Source of the DNA: an uncultured Oscillospiraceae bacterium
GTDB taxonomy: Bacteria; Bacillota; Clostridia; Oscillospirales; Oscillospiraceae
Length of the DNA: 12,245 nucleotides
Assembly (NCBI GenBank): GCA_934636045.1
Contig: CAKTZP010000060.1
Span: forward strand, 1-12,245
Direction: 5' to 3'
Below the pieces are notes generated by a model, which had not been told where the DNA came from, did not search any database, and saw only the letters and a program-made list of their open reading frames with translations. The position numbers and the translations under genes were made by a program. This document shows, piece by piece, positions 1-6,643 of the stretch (the stretch's first letter is position 1; the number at the start of each line of letters is the position of its first letter).

Positions 1-162
1 GCGGGCGAGCACAGCGTGCTGTTCTTCGGCGAGGACGAGTCGCTTGAGCTGACGCATAAGGCGCAGAGCCGCCGCGTGTTTGCCGCCGGGGCCATCCGCG
101 CGGCGCAGGCGCTGGCCGAAAAGCCCGCCGGGTATTATACCTTAGAAGAATTGATTTTTTAA
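1..162 (+). CDS. dapB: 4-hydroxy-tetrahydrodipicolinate reductase, C-terminal end (partial)
   Basis: Only the last 53 codons and the TAA stop are in the window; the 5' part lies upstream. The visible tail contains the DapB C-terminal pattern: 'HSVLFFGEDESLELTHKA', then 'SRRVFAAGAIRAAQAL' and a terminal 'GYYTLEELIF'. In the family this reads H.v.f.g..E.iel.H.a.sR..fa.Ga..Aa..l, ending in a short Y.m.dvl-like peptide. DapB uses NAD(P)H to reduce hydroxy-tetrahydrodipicolinate in the diaminopimelate/lysine pathway, in the cytosol, supplying peptidoglycan cross-link residues. The NAD(P)H-binding half is not visible, so the call rests on the C-terminal domain alone. The hisS start follows 22 bases later with no terminator between, so cotranscription is likely. 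Confidence 0.8.
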   Translation, partial: AGEHSVLFFGEDESLELTHKAQSRRVFAAGAIRAAQALAEKPAGYYTLEELIF

Positions 163-184
163 GCAAAAAAGGGAAATATTGACC

Positions 185-1540
185 ATGGAAAAACTGAAAC
201 CAAGAACTTTATCCGGCTTTATGGAGCTGCTTCCCGCGCCGCAGCAGAAGCTGGAGCGGATGCTGGAAATTCTGCGCAGAACCTTCGCGCTTTACGGCTT
301 CACGCCCATCGACACGCCGACCATCGAGGCCGCCGAGGTGCTGCTGGCCAAGGGCGGCGGCGAGACGGAAAAGCAGATCTACCGTTTCCGGAAGGGCGAT
401 TCCGATCTGGCCCTCCGCTTTGACCAGACCGTCCCGCTGGCGAAATATGTCGCCCTGCACGAAAACGAGCTGGCCTTCCCCTTCCGCCGCTACGCCATCG
501 GCAAGGTCTACCGCGGCGAACGCGCCCAGCGCGGCCGCTTCCGCGAATTTTATCAGGCCGATATCGACATCATCGGCGACGGCAAGCTGAGCATCATCAA
601 CGAGGCCGAAATTCCGTCGATCATCTATAAGGTCTTTTCCGCGTTCGGCATGAAGCGCTTCTGCATCAGCGTCAATAACCGGAAAATTCTGAACGGTTTT
701 TACGCCATCCTCGGCCTGACCGCGCAGTCTGCCGACATCATGCGCACCGTGGACAAGCTCGACAAGATCGGCCCCGAGAAGGTCAAGGCTACGCTGGTCG
801 AGACGATCGGCGTCCCGGCGGACAAGGCCGACGAAATTCTCCGCTTCATCTCCGCCACCGGCACGAACGAGGCCGTCCTCGCGTCGCTGGAGCAGTATCG
901 CGGCCGCGACGAGCAGTTCGATACCGGCCTCGACGAGCTGACGACGGTGGTGCGTTACCTTGCCGCCTTCGGCGTGCCGGAGGAGAACTTCGCCGTCGAT
1001 CTGACCATCGCGCGCGGGCTGGATTACTACACCGGCACGGTCTATGAAACCCGGATGCTCGACCATCCGGAGATCGGCGCGATCTGCGCGGGCGGCCGGT
1101 ACGACAATCTGGCCGCGTATTACACCGACCGCAGCCTGCCCGGCGTGGGCGTGGCCATCGGCCTGACGCGCCTGTTCTTCGTGCTGGACGATCAGGGACT
1201 TCTGAACCCCGACCTGCCCACTGCGCCCGCCGACTGCATGATCGTTCCCATGAGCGAGGAGCTTGCGCCCGCCATCGAGCTGGCGACGTATCTGCGCAGC
1301 CGCGACCTGCGCACGCAGCTTTACTGCGAGCAGAAGAAATTTAAAGCGAAGATTCAATACGCCGACAAGCTCGGCATCCGCTACGTCATCTTCCTCGGTG
1401 AGGACGAGATCGCGCAGCAAAAGTGCGCCGTCAAGGACCTCACCACCGGCGAACAGCAGCTCCTAACCCCCGAAGAAGCCGCCACCCTCATCTCCGCCGC
1501 CGTCGCCGCCGGAAAAGACCTCCCCGTCATCCGCGAGTGA
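185..1540 (+). CDS. hisS: Histidine--tRNA ligase (HisRS)
   Basis: Charges tRNA-His with histidine in the cytosol; class II synthetase of 451 aa, a normal bacterial length. Visible from the N terminus: motif 1 region around residues 38-50; motif 2 at about 110-125 (YRGERAQRGRFREFYQ) with the ATP-binding arginine; the histidine-specific loop 'ARGLDYYTGTVYE' at 276-288; GGRYDNL at 303-309; motif 3 at 320-331 (GVGVAIGLTRLF); and an anticodon-binding domain from about 350 to the end. The N terminus has 'LSGFMELLP' in place of the common 'KGT.D.LP', a variant rather than a defect. I chose ATG 185 over the in-frame TTG at 179 because it lies about 8 bases after a GGGAA Shine-Dalgarno-like stretch. 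A HisZ-type regulator is unlikely because the catalytic motifs and the C-terminal domain are all present. It follows dapB and precedes aspS. Confidence 0.96.
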   Translation: MEKLKPRTLSGFMELLPAPQQKLERMLEILRRTFALYGFTPIDTPTIEAAEVLLAKGGGETEKQIYRFRKGDSDLALRFDQTVPLAKYVALHENELAFPFRRYAIGKVYRGERAQRGRFREFYQADIDIIGDGKLSIINEAEIPSIIYKVFSAFGMKRFCISVNNRKILNGFYAILGLTAQSADIMRTVDKLDKIGPEKVKATLVETIGVPADKADEILRFISATGTNEAVLASLEQYRGRDEQFDTGLDELTTVVRYLAAFGVPEENFAVDLTIARGLDYYTGTVYETRMLDHPEIGAICAGGRYDNLAAYYTDRSLPGVGVAIGLTRLFFVLDDQGLLNPDLPTAPADCMIVPMSEELAPAIELATYLRSRDLRTQLYCEQKKFKAKIQYADKLGIRYVIFLGEDEIAQQKCAVKDLTTGEQQLLTPEEAATLISAAVAAGKDLPVIRE

Positions 1541-1560
1541 CCTCCAAGGTACGCACCCGC

Positions 1561-1651
1561 AAGGCTCCCTTGTGCAAAGGGAGCTGTCAGCCGGAGGCTG
1601 ACTGAGGGGGCGCTCCGCGCAGAGCGCGATTTTATCTGCGCCAAGGGCGCA
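1561..1651. repeat. Intergenic multi-stem-loop repeat element between hisS and aspS
   Basis: The 153-base gap between hisS and aspS holds four short dyads in a row: an 8-bp stem (1564-1571 with 1577-1584), a 7-bp stem (1586-1592 with 1596-1602), a 6-bp stem (1610-1615 with 1622-1627, followed by GATTTT) and a 6-bp stem (1637-1642 with 1646-1651). The first two, joined by TG and followed by TGAGGGGG, match from memory an abundant REP-like intergenic repeat of Faecalibacterium/Ruminococcaceae-type genomes. Only one copy is present here. It could also act as an RNA-processing or partial termination signal, since the third stem ends in a short T run. The T-box hallmark AGGGTGGNACCGCG is absent. 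Strand and function are unassigned. Confidence 0.6.
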
Positions 1652-1693
1652 CACGATACAAGAAAACCATTCCACAAAGAGAGGTAATGTTAT

Positions 1694-3466
1694 ATGTTCC
1701 AATCCCGCACCCATACCTGCGGAGAGCTGCGGCTGACCGATGCTGGGAAGTCCGTAAAGCTCGTCGGCTGGATGGAAAACGTCCGTACCGTCGGCAGCAA
1801 TTTTGCCTTCGTCGTCCTCCGCGATTTTTACGGCACGACCCAGATCGTCGTCGAGACCGAGGAGATGATGCAGATCGTCAAGGGGCTGAACAAGGAGTCC
1901 ACGATCTCCGTCGAGGGCACCGTCCGCGAGCGCGCATCGAAGAACGCCAAGCTCCCCACCGGTGACATCGAGGTCGTCCCCGAAAGGATCGAGATCCTCG
2001 GCCGCTGCCGCTATAACGAGCTGCCCTTCGAGATCAACCGCAGCCGCGACGCCGACGAGAGCGTGCGCCTGAAGTACCGCTATCTCGACCTGCGCAACCC
2101 GGCGGTCAAGGCGAACATCGTCCTGCGCTGCAAGGTCGTCGCCGCCCTGCGTCAGGCGATGACCGAGCACGGCTTTTTGGAGATCACGACGCCGATTCTG
2201 ACCGTCTCCTCCCCCGAGGGCGCGCGCGACTATCTCGTCCCCGCCCGCAAGCACCCCGGCAAGTTCTATGCTTTGCCGCAGGCGCCGCAGCAGTTCAAGC
2301 AGCTGCTGATGACCTCGGGCTTCGACCGCTATTTCCAGATCGCGCCGTGCTTCCGCGATGAGGACGCCCGCGGCGACCGCAGCCCCGGCGAGTTCTATCA
2401 GCTCGATATGGAGATGGCCTTTGCCGATCAGGACGACGTTTTTGCCGTGCTGGAGGACGTGCTGCCCCCGATCTTTGCAAAATACGGCAAATATAACGTT
2501 GCCTCTACCGCACCGTTCCGCCGCATTCCGTATCTGGAAGCGATGGAAAAATACGGCTCGGACAAGCCCGACCTGCGCATCGACCTCGTCGTGGACGACA
2601 TCACCGCACTCGTGCAGGGCATCGACTTTGCGCCCTTCGCCGAGGGCAACACCGTCAAGGCGATCGTCGTGGAAAACTGCGACCTGGCGCGTAAGGCGAT
2701 CGATAAGCTCGTCGCCGAGACCGAGGTCATCTCCGGCAGCAAGCCCATGTGGTTCAAGCTGGGCGCGGACGGCGAGCTGAGCGGCGGCATCGCGAAGTTC
2801 CTCGCCGACCGCAAGGACGCTGTCGTTGACGCGCTGAAGCTCAAGCCCGGCTGCCTCGTCGGCGTCACCGCGGGCAAGAAGGCCGCGGCGCAGAAGACCG
2901 CGGGCGTTCTGCGCAAGCTGCTCGGCGCGGCAGCTCCCGGCCATATGGACACCGAGCGCTACGAATTCTGCTGGATCGTCGACTTCCCGATGTACGAGAT
3001 CGGCGAGGAGTCCGGCGAGCTGGAATTCTGCCACAATCCGTTCTCCATGCCCAACGGCGGCCTCGAGATTCTGGAAAAGGCGGAGCGCGGCGAGGTCGAC
3101 CCGCTGACCATCAACGCCTTCCAGTATGACCTCGTGTGCAACGGCGTGGAGCTCTCCTCCGGCGCGGTGCGGAACCACGATCCGGAGATCATGATCAAGG
3201 CCTTCGAGCTCGTGCGGCTCGGCGAGGACGACGTCAAGGCGAAGTTCCCCGCCATGTATAACGCCTTCTGCTACGGCGCGCCGCCCCATGCCGGCATCGC
3301 GCCGGGCGTCGACCGCATGGTGATGCTGCTGGCCGGCGAGGATTCCATCCGCGAGATCATCCCCTTCCCCATGAACAAAAACGCGCAGGATGTCATGATG
3401 GGCGCGCCCTCCGTCGTCGACCAAAAGCAGCTCGACGAGGTGCATATCGCACTTGTGACCGAATAA
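1694..3466 (+). CDS. aspS: Aspartate--tRNA ligase (AspRS)
   Basis: Class IIb synthetase of 590 aa, the usual bacterial length including the GAD insert; charges tRNA-Asp in the cytosol. Domains: N-terminal OB-fold anticodon-binding domain at about 1-105; motif 1 around 'FLEITTPILTVSSPEGARD' (161-179); the flipping-loop region after it; motif 2 'CFRDEDARGDRSPGEFYQL' (219-237) with R221; GAD insert at about 280-420; motif 3 'GIAPGVDRMVMLL' with R541. ATG 1694 sits 9 bases after GAGG (1681-1684). The OB fold is off-consensus: 'NVRTVGSNFAF' stands where E. coli has 'RRRDLGSLIF', with one extra residue and V33 near the position (His31 in Pseudomonas) linked to Asp/Asn tRNA discrimination. The sequence therefore does not settle whether the enzyme also charges tRNA-Asn. 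It is last in the dapB-hisS-aspS run and is closed by a terminator. Confidence 0.96.
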   Translation: MFQSRTHTCGELRLTDAGKSVKLVGWMENVRTVGSNFAFVVLRDFYGTTQIVVETEEMMQIVKGLNKESTISVEGTVRERASKNAKLPTGDIEVVPERIEILGRCRYNELPFEINRSRDADESVRLKYRYLDLRNPAVKANIVLRCKVVAALRQAMTEHGFLEITTPILTVSSPEGARDYLVPARKHPGKFYALPQAPQQFKQLLMTSGFDRYFQIAPCFRDEDARGDRSPGEFYQLDMEMAFADQDDVFAVLEDVLPPIFAKYGKYNVASTAPFRRIPYLEAMEKYGSDKPDLRIDLVVDDITALVQGIDFAPFAEGNTVKAIVVENCDLARKAIDKLVAETEVISGSKPMWFKLGADGELSGGIAKFLADRKDAVVDALKLKPGCLVGVTAGKKAAAQKTAGVLRKLLGAAAPGHMDTERYEFCWIVDFPMYEIGEESGELEFCHNPFSMPNGGLEILEKAERGEVDPLTINAFQYDLVCNGVELSSGAVRNHDPEIMIKAFELVRLGEDDVKAKFPAMYNAFCYGAPPHAGIAPGVDRMVMLLAGEDSIREIIPFPMNKNAQDVMMGAPSVVDQKQLDEVHIALVTE

Positions 3467-3471
3467 CCGAT

Positions 3472-3515
3472 ACGGCAGCGACAGAAAAGACTCTGTCGCT
3501 GCCGTGATGCTTTTT
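3472..3515 (+). terminator. Rho-independent terminator after aspS
   Basis: A perfect 14-bp GC-rich stem (3472-3485 with 3492-3505), loop AAAGAC, followed after GATGC by T5 at 3511-3515. It begins 5 bases after the aspS stop and ends the dapB-hisS-aspS transcription unit. Confidence 0.9.
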
Positions 3516-3550
3516 CGGAGCACTGCGCCCTACGCGGAGCCTCCGGAGCA

Positions 3551-3593
3551 TAAAAATCGATAGGCCTTCCGGATGCCGGAAAGCCTATCGATT
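3551..3593 (-). terminator. Rho-independent terminator of rnpB
   Basis: Read on the minus strand, an 11-bp plus 6-bp stem with one mismatch (3555-3565 with 3583-3593; 3567-3572 with 3576-3581; loop 3573-3575) runs into TTTTTA. It lies about 13 bases beyond the 3' end of RNase P RNA and faces the aspS terminator, so the two transcription units converge on 3515-3551. Confidence 0.88.
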
Positions 3594-3605
3594 GGTATTC
3601 TTATG

Positions 3606-3959
3606 AAATGCGATCGGGACTATAAGCCGGGTTCTGTAATCGACAGCCATCTATCTAGACGCGGCGTTGCCGCCGCGTTCCAGCCACCTCCTCGGAGACG
3701 GTCGGGCCGACCTTGCCTCCTCCACGGTGTTGCTCCGAATAGAGTTTACAGCGCTGCGATGTTCCCATGCAGCGGGTGAGCTCTTACCTCGCCTTTCCAC
3801 CCTTACCTTGCGAAAATTCCGCAAGGCGGTATATCTCTGTTGCACTTTTCCTGAAGTCGCCTTCGGCGGGCGTTACCCGTTATTCTTGCCCTGTGGAGCC
3901 CGGACTTTCCTCATGAAAGGGCTTTTCAGCCCAATCCCGCGGCTGCCCGTCCCGGTCGC
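3606..3959 (-). ncRNA. rnpB: RNase P RNA (catalytic RNA of ribonuclease P), type A-like
   Basis: Catalytic RNA that trims the 5' leader of pre-tRNAs. On the minus strand the universally conserved 5' core 'GAGGAAAGTCCGGGCTCC' (3895-3912) and the 3' partner 'ACAGAACCCGGCTTAT' (3622-3637), which form P4, are both intact. Other standard blocks are visible: 'AGTGCAACAGAGA', 'GGTGGAAAGGCGAGGTAAGAGC' (written here only as a landmark of the CRIV/J11-12 region) and 'TAGATAGATGGCTGTC' near the 3' end. The ends close with P1: 3949-3959 pairs with 3610-3620 over 11 positions with one mismatch. The 5' end at 3959 lies 7 bases after the -10 box, where a start is expected. Length of about 354 nt and layout suit type A. 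The exact 3' end is uncertain by a few bases. Confidence 0.96.
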
Positions 3960-3965
3960 GGATTC

Positions 3966-3994
3966 ATTATACTTTATTTGCGCCGCCTTGTCAA
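3966..3994 (-). promoter_or_regulatory. Sigma-A-type promoter of rnpB
   Basis: Minus strand: TTGACA (3994-3989), a 17-base spacer, TATAAT (3971-3966). Both hexamers and the spacing are consensus. The predicted start falls at about 3959, the first base of the P1 helix of RNase P RNA, so promoter and RNA end agree. Confidence 0.93.
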
Positions 3995-3999
3995 ACAGA

Positions 4000-4028
4000 T
4001 TGCAAAAAATCGCCGCATGGGGTATAAT
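4000..4028 (+). promoter_or_regulatory. Sigma-A-type promoter of the murD operon
   Basis: Plus strand: TTGCAA (4000-4005), a 17-base spacer, TATAAT (4023-4028), predicted start near 4035, about 30 bases before murD. A second TATAAT lies at 4031-4036 but has no -35 box at a workable distance. The -35 box is only 5 bp from the -35 box of the divergent rnpB promoter. Confidence 0.8.
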
Positions 4029-4054
4029 GATATAATACCGGAGCGAGCATTGCG

Positions 4055-4062
4055 AAAAGGAG
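4055..4062 (+). promoter_or_regulatory. Ribosome binding site deciding the murD start
   Basis: AAAAGGAG ends only 2 bases before ATG 4065 but 8 bases before the in-frame TTG 4071. Normal spacing is about 5-10 bases, so the Shine-Dalgarno evidence favours TTG 4071 while codon identity favours ATG 4065. The proteins differ by two residues. Confidence 0.6.
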
Positions 4063-4064
4063 TA

Positions 4065-5426
4065 ATGATTTTGGAACTGGCGGAGTATTTTCATCGTCTA
4101 AAGGATAAAACGGCGCTGGTGCTGGGGCTGGGCGTGAGCAACCGGCCGCTGGTGCGGCTGCTGCTGCGTTACGGTATTCGCGTGATCGGCTGCGACCGGA
4201 CAGAGCGCGAAAAGCTCGACCCGGAGGTGCTGGAGCTTGAGCGGATGGGCGCGGAGCTGCACCTCGGCGAGGGCTATCTGCGCGGAATCTCTGGCGACGT
4301 CGCCTTTCGCACGCCCGGGCTGCACCCGCTGACGCCGGAGCTTCAGGCGCTTCGCGCGGCGGGCACGGAGATCACCAGCGAGATGGAGGCGTTTTTCACG
4401 GTCTGCCCCTGCCCGATCATCGGCGTGACCGGCTCGGACGGCAAGACCACGACCACGACGCTGATTGCAGAAATTCTGCGCCATGCGGCAAAAACCGTCT
4501 GGCTCGGCGGCAACATCGGTACGCCCCTGCTGGACAAGGCCGAGCAGATGAAGCCGACAGACTGCGTCGTGCTGGAGCTCAGCTCGTTCCAGCTGATGGA
4601 TCTGCATTACAGCTGTCACATTGCGGTGGTGACGAACCTTGCGCCGAACCATTTGGATATGCACAAGGATATGCAGGAGTATATTGACGCGAAAAAGAAT
4701 ATTTTCCTGCGACAGACGGCGAAGGACACGCTGATCATCAATTTGGATAACGAGATCACCGCGGGCTTCGCCGCGCTGGCGAAGGGGACGGTCAGAGGCT
4801 TTTCGCGGCGCATCGTGCCGAAAAACGGCGTGTGCTTCCGCGACGGCGCGATCTATCGCGGCGACACGCTCGTCGTCCGCCAGGAGGACATTCTGATCCC
4901 CGGACTGCACAATGTGGAAAATTACATGGCGGCGATCCTTGCCGTTGAGGGACTGGCCGCAGACGATGATATTCGTTATGTTGCAAGCCATTTCGGCGGC
5001 GTCGAGCACCGCATTGAGCTCGTGCGCGTCAAGGACGGCGTGCGGTTTTACAACGATTCCATCGCCTCGTCGCCCAGCCGTACCATCGCGGGGCTGCGCA
5101 GCTTCCGCGAAAAAGTCATTTTAATTGCCGGAGGCTACGACAAGCACATTCCCTACGACGTGCTGGGCCCGGAGCTCGCGGCGCATGTGCGCCTGCTGGT
5201 CTGCACCGGAGCGACCGGCGGAAAAATTGCCGCCGCCGCCCGCACGCAGCCCGGCGCACCGGAGATCGTGGAGATCGACGATTTTTACGAGGCGGTGCGC
5301 TATGCCGCGTCCCGCGCCGTCCCGGGCGATGTGGTGCTGCTCTCGCCTGCGAGCGCGGCGTTTGATCGGTTTCGGAACTTCATGGTGCGCGGCGCGGAAT
5401 TTAAAAAGACGGTGATGGAACTGTGA
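4065..5426 (+). CDS. murD: UDP-N-acetylmuramoyl-L-alanine--D-glutamate ligase
   Basis: Cytosolic Mur ligase adding D-glutamate to UDP-MurNAc-L-Ala with ATP in peptidoglycan precursor synthesis; 453 aa, normal length. N-terminal UDP-binding Rossmann-like domain with 'VLGLGVSN' (19-26); central ATPase domain with P-loop 'GVTGSDGKTTTTT' (120-132), 'LELSSFQL' (170-177), 'NLAPNHLDMH' (191-200) and the lysine likely carbamylated in 'DAKKN' (K210); C-terminal domain with 'EHRIE', 'NDSIASSPSRT' (330-340) and 'GGYDKH'. E. coli has 'NDSKATN' at the penultimate motif; the I form is one I recall from clostridial MurD. A frame-open extension back to 3978 exists but runs through the promoter and is rejected. 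TTG 4071 is the alternative start, with better RBS spacing. The stop overlaps the ispD start by 4 bases. Confidence 0.95.
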   Translation: MILELAEYFHRLKDKTALVLGLGVSNRPLVRLLLRYGIRVIGCDRTEREKLDPEVLELERMGAELHLGEGYLRGISGDVAFRTPGLHPLTPELQALRAAGTEITSEMEAFFTVCPCPIIGVTGSDGKTTTTTLIAEILRHAAKTVWLGGNIGTPLLDKAEQMKPTDCVVLELSSFQLMDLHYSCHIAVVTNLAPNHLDMHKDMQEYIDAKKNIFLRQTAKDTLIINLDNEITAGFAALAKGTVRGFSRRIVPKNGVCFRDGAIYRGDTLVVRQEDILIPGLHNVENYMAAILAVEGLAADDDIRYVASHFGGVEHRIELVRVKDGVRFYNDSIASSPSRTIAGLRSFREKVILIAGGYDKHIPYDVLGPELAAHVRLLVCTGATGGKIAAAARTQPGAPEIVEIDDFYEAVRYAASRAVPGDVVLLSPASAAFDRFRNFMVRGAEFKKTVMEL

Positions 5427-6112
5427 CGAAACAAAATTCAGCCTGCACCGCTGTCGTCGTTGCGGCGGGAACGGCCAGCCGGATGCAGGGCATCGACAAA
5501 ATGCTTGCGCCGCTCGGCGGCGAACCGCTGCTGTGGCGGACGGTGCGCGCGCTGGAGGCCAGCGGGCGGATCGACGCTATCGTGATTGTGGCGCGCAACG
5601 ACCTCGCCGAGCACGCGAAGGCGCTCTTCGGCGATGACGAGCGCGTGTGCGAGATCCTCCCCGGTGGGGCGACGCGCGCGGAATCCGTGCTGCGCGGCCT
5701 GCGCTGCGTCAAAACGCCGCTCGTCGCCATCCATGACGGCGCGCGGCCGCTGGTCACGCCGGAGGTCATCGATGCGGCAATCGCGGCGGCGGAGCGCGGC
5801 GGCGCGGCAGCACCGGCAATCCCGGTACATGACACTATAAAAATCGCGTCAGACGGCGTTGTGACAGCGACGCCCGACCGGCGTACGCTCTTTGCCGTGC
5901 AGACGCCGCAGGTGTTCGACACGGCGCGCATCCTTGCGGCGCTGACGGACGCGCTGGCGCGCGGCCTGCCGCTGACGGACGACTGCTCGGCGGCGGAGGC
6001 GGCCGGAATGGCGGTGCTTTTGACCGCCGGAAGCGAGGAAAACATCAAGATCACCACGCCGATCGACCTTGCTCTGGCGGAGGCGATCTTAAAACGGAGG
6101 GAAGCGACATGA
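5423..6112 (+). CDS. ispD: 2-C-methyl-D-erythritol 4-phosphate cytidylyltransferase
   Basis: Transfers CMP from CTP to methylerythritol phosphate in the MEP isoprenoid pathway; 229 aa, typical length. Nucleotidyltransferase fold with the N-terminal CTP loop 'AAGTASRM' (14-21; the usual AAGxGxRM with A for the second G), R20 and K26, 'HDGARPLV' (104-111, the metal-binding region), 'HDTIK' (136-140), '[14 protein letters not shown]' (152-165) and 'NIKITTP' (207-213); K209 and one of R153/R154 correspond to the E. coli catalytic K213 and R157. The GTG start lies inside the murD stop (GTGA overlap), with only a weak GGTGATGG upstream, so translation is probably coupled to murD. The pairing with murD makes sense because MEP products feed undecaprenyl phosphate. 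Confidence 0.95.
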   Translation: MTKQNSACTAVVVAAGTASRMQGIDKMLAPLGGEPLLWRTVRALEASGRIDAIVIVARNDLAEHAKALFGDDERVCEILPGGATRAESVLRGLRCVKTPLVAIHDGARPLVTPEVIDAAIAAAERGGAAAPAIPVHDTIKIASDGVVTATPDRRTLFAVQTPQVFDTARILAALTDALARGLPLTDDCSAAEAAGMAVLLTAGSEENIKITTPIDLALAEAILKRREAT

Positions 6113-6591
6113 GGATCGGCCACGGCTACGACGTGCACCGGCTGGTCGAGGGGCGAAGGCTGATCTTGGGCGGGGTGGAAATCCCCTACGCCCTCGGGCT
6201 GGCCGGGCACAGCGATGCGGACGTGTTACTGCATGCAGTGATGGACGCGTTACTAGGCGCAGCGGCGCTCCGCGACATTGGGGTGCTCTTTCCGGACACC
6301 GACCCGGCCTATGCGGGCATCTCCAGTCGGAGACTGCTCAAGGAGGTCATGCGGCGCGTCCGCGAGCGGGGTCTGCGCGTCGGCAACGTTGACGTGACCG
6401 TGCTGGCGCAGCGGCCAAGGCTGCGAGACTACATCCCGGCGATGATACAAAACCTTGCCGCCGACCTTGACGTCCCGCCCGACCGCGTGAATGTGAAGGC
6501 GACGACCGAGGAGGGGCTCGGCTTCACCGGCCGCGGAGAGGGCATCGCGTGCCACGCGGTTTGCCTGCTGGAGGATGCGGAGATGCTTTGA
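6109..6591 (+). CDS. ispF: 2-C-methyl-D-erythritol 2,4-cyclodiphosphate synthase
   Basis: Cyclises CDP-methylerythritol 2-phosphate with release of CMP in the MEP pathway; forms a trimer. 160 aa, normal. Zinc ligands D8, H10 and H42 are present in 'GHGYDVHR' and '[14 protein letters not shown]'; also 'GHSDAD' with H34, 'FPDTD' (61-65), '[10 protein letters not shown]' and '[10 protein letters not shown]'. T133 and E135 are kept. Odd residues: R55 in place of the glycine of the usual 'ALGDIG', R104 for the usual CTP-contacting lysine, E134 for threonine in 'KATT(T)E'. ATG overlaps the ispD stop (ATGA) and has a strong GGAGGG 7 bases upstream. IspE, the intervening enzyme, is not in the window. 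Confidence 0.95.
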   Translation: MRIGHGYDVHRLVEGRRLILGGVEIPYALGLAGHSDADVLLHAVMDALLGAAALRDIGVLFPDTDPAYAGISSRRLLKEVMRRVRERGLRVGNVDVTVLAQRPRLRDYIPAMIQNLAADLDVPPDRVNVKATTEEGLGFTGRGEGIACHAVCLLEDAEML

Positions 6592-6643
6592 CTGCGATAA
6601 ATATGACAAAAAATGACGTCCAACGAAAAAAGGAGGATGCGCC

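Noticed and set aside
209..1420. Open reading frame of 403 codons on the minus strand, antisense to hisS
   Set aside because: Shadow of hisS codon bias with no family motifs.
1541..1693. T-box or other amino-acid-sensing leader before aspS
   Set aside because: The conserved T-box sequence AGGGTGGNACCGCG and the antiterminator layout are absent; the hairpins fit an intergenic repeat better. The hisS gap is only 22 bases, too short for a leader.
1463..3523. Open reading frame of 686 codons on the minus strand, antisense to aspS
   Set aside because: Same codon-bias artefact; it runs through the aspS terminator and the hisS 3' end, and the plus frame is an unmistakable AspRS.
3573..4035. Short open frames on both strands within 3573-4035
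   Set aside because: They lie within rnpB, whose conserved core and P1/P4 pairings explain the sequence.
4031..4036. Second TATAAT as an additional murD promoter
   Set aside because: No -35-like hexamer at 16-18 bases upstream (positions around 4008-4013 are A/C-rich without TTG).
3978..4064. N-terminal extension of murD by 29 codons
   Set aside because: It would put the start upstream of the murD promoter and adds residues not found in MurD; the RBS at 4055-4062 marks a later start.
6592..6643. Promoter between ispF and the membrane protein gene
   Set aside because: TTGACT at 6588-6593 has no -10 box at proper spacing; only the ribosome binding site is convincing.
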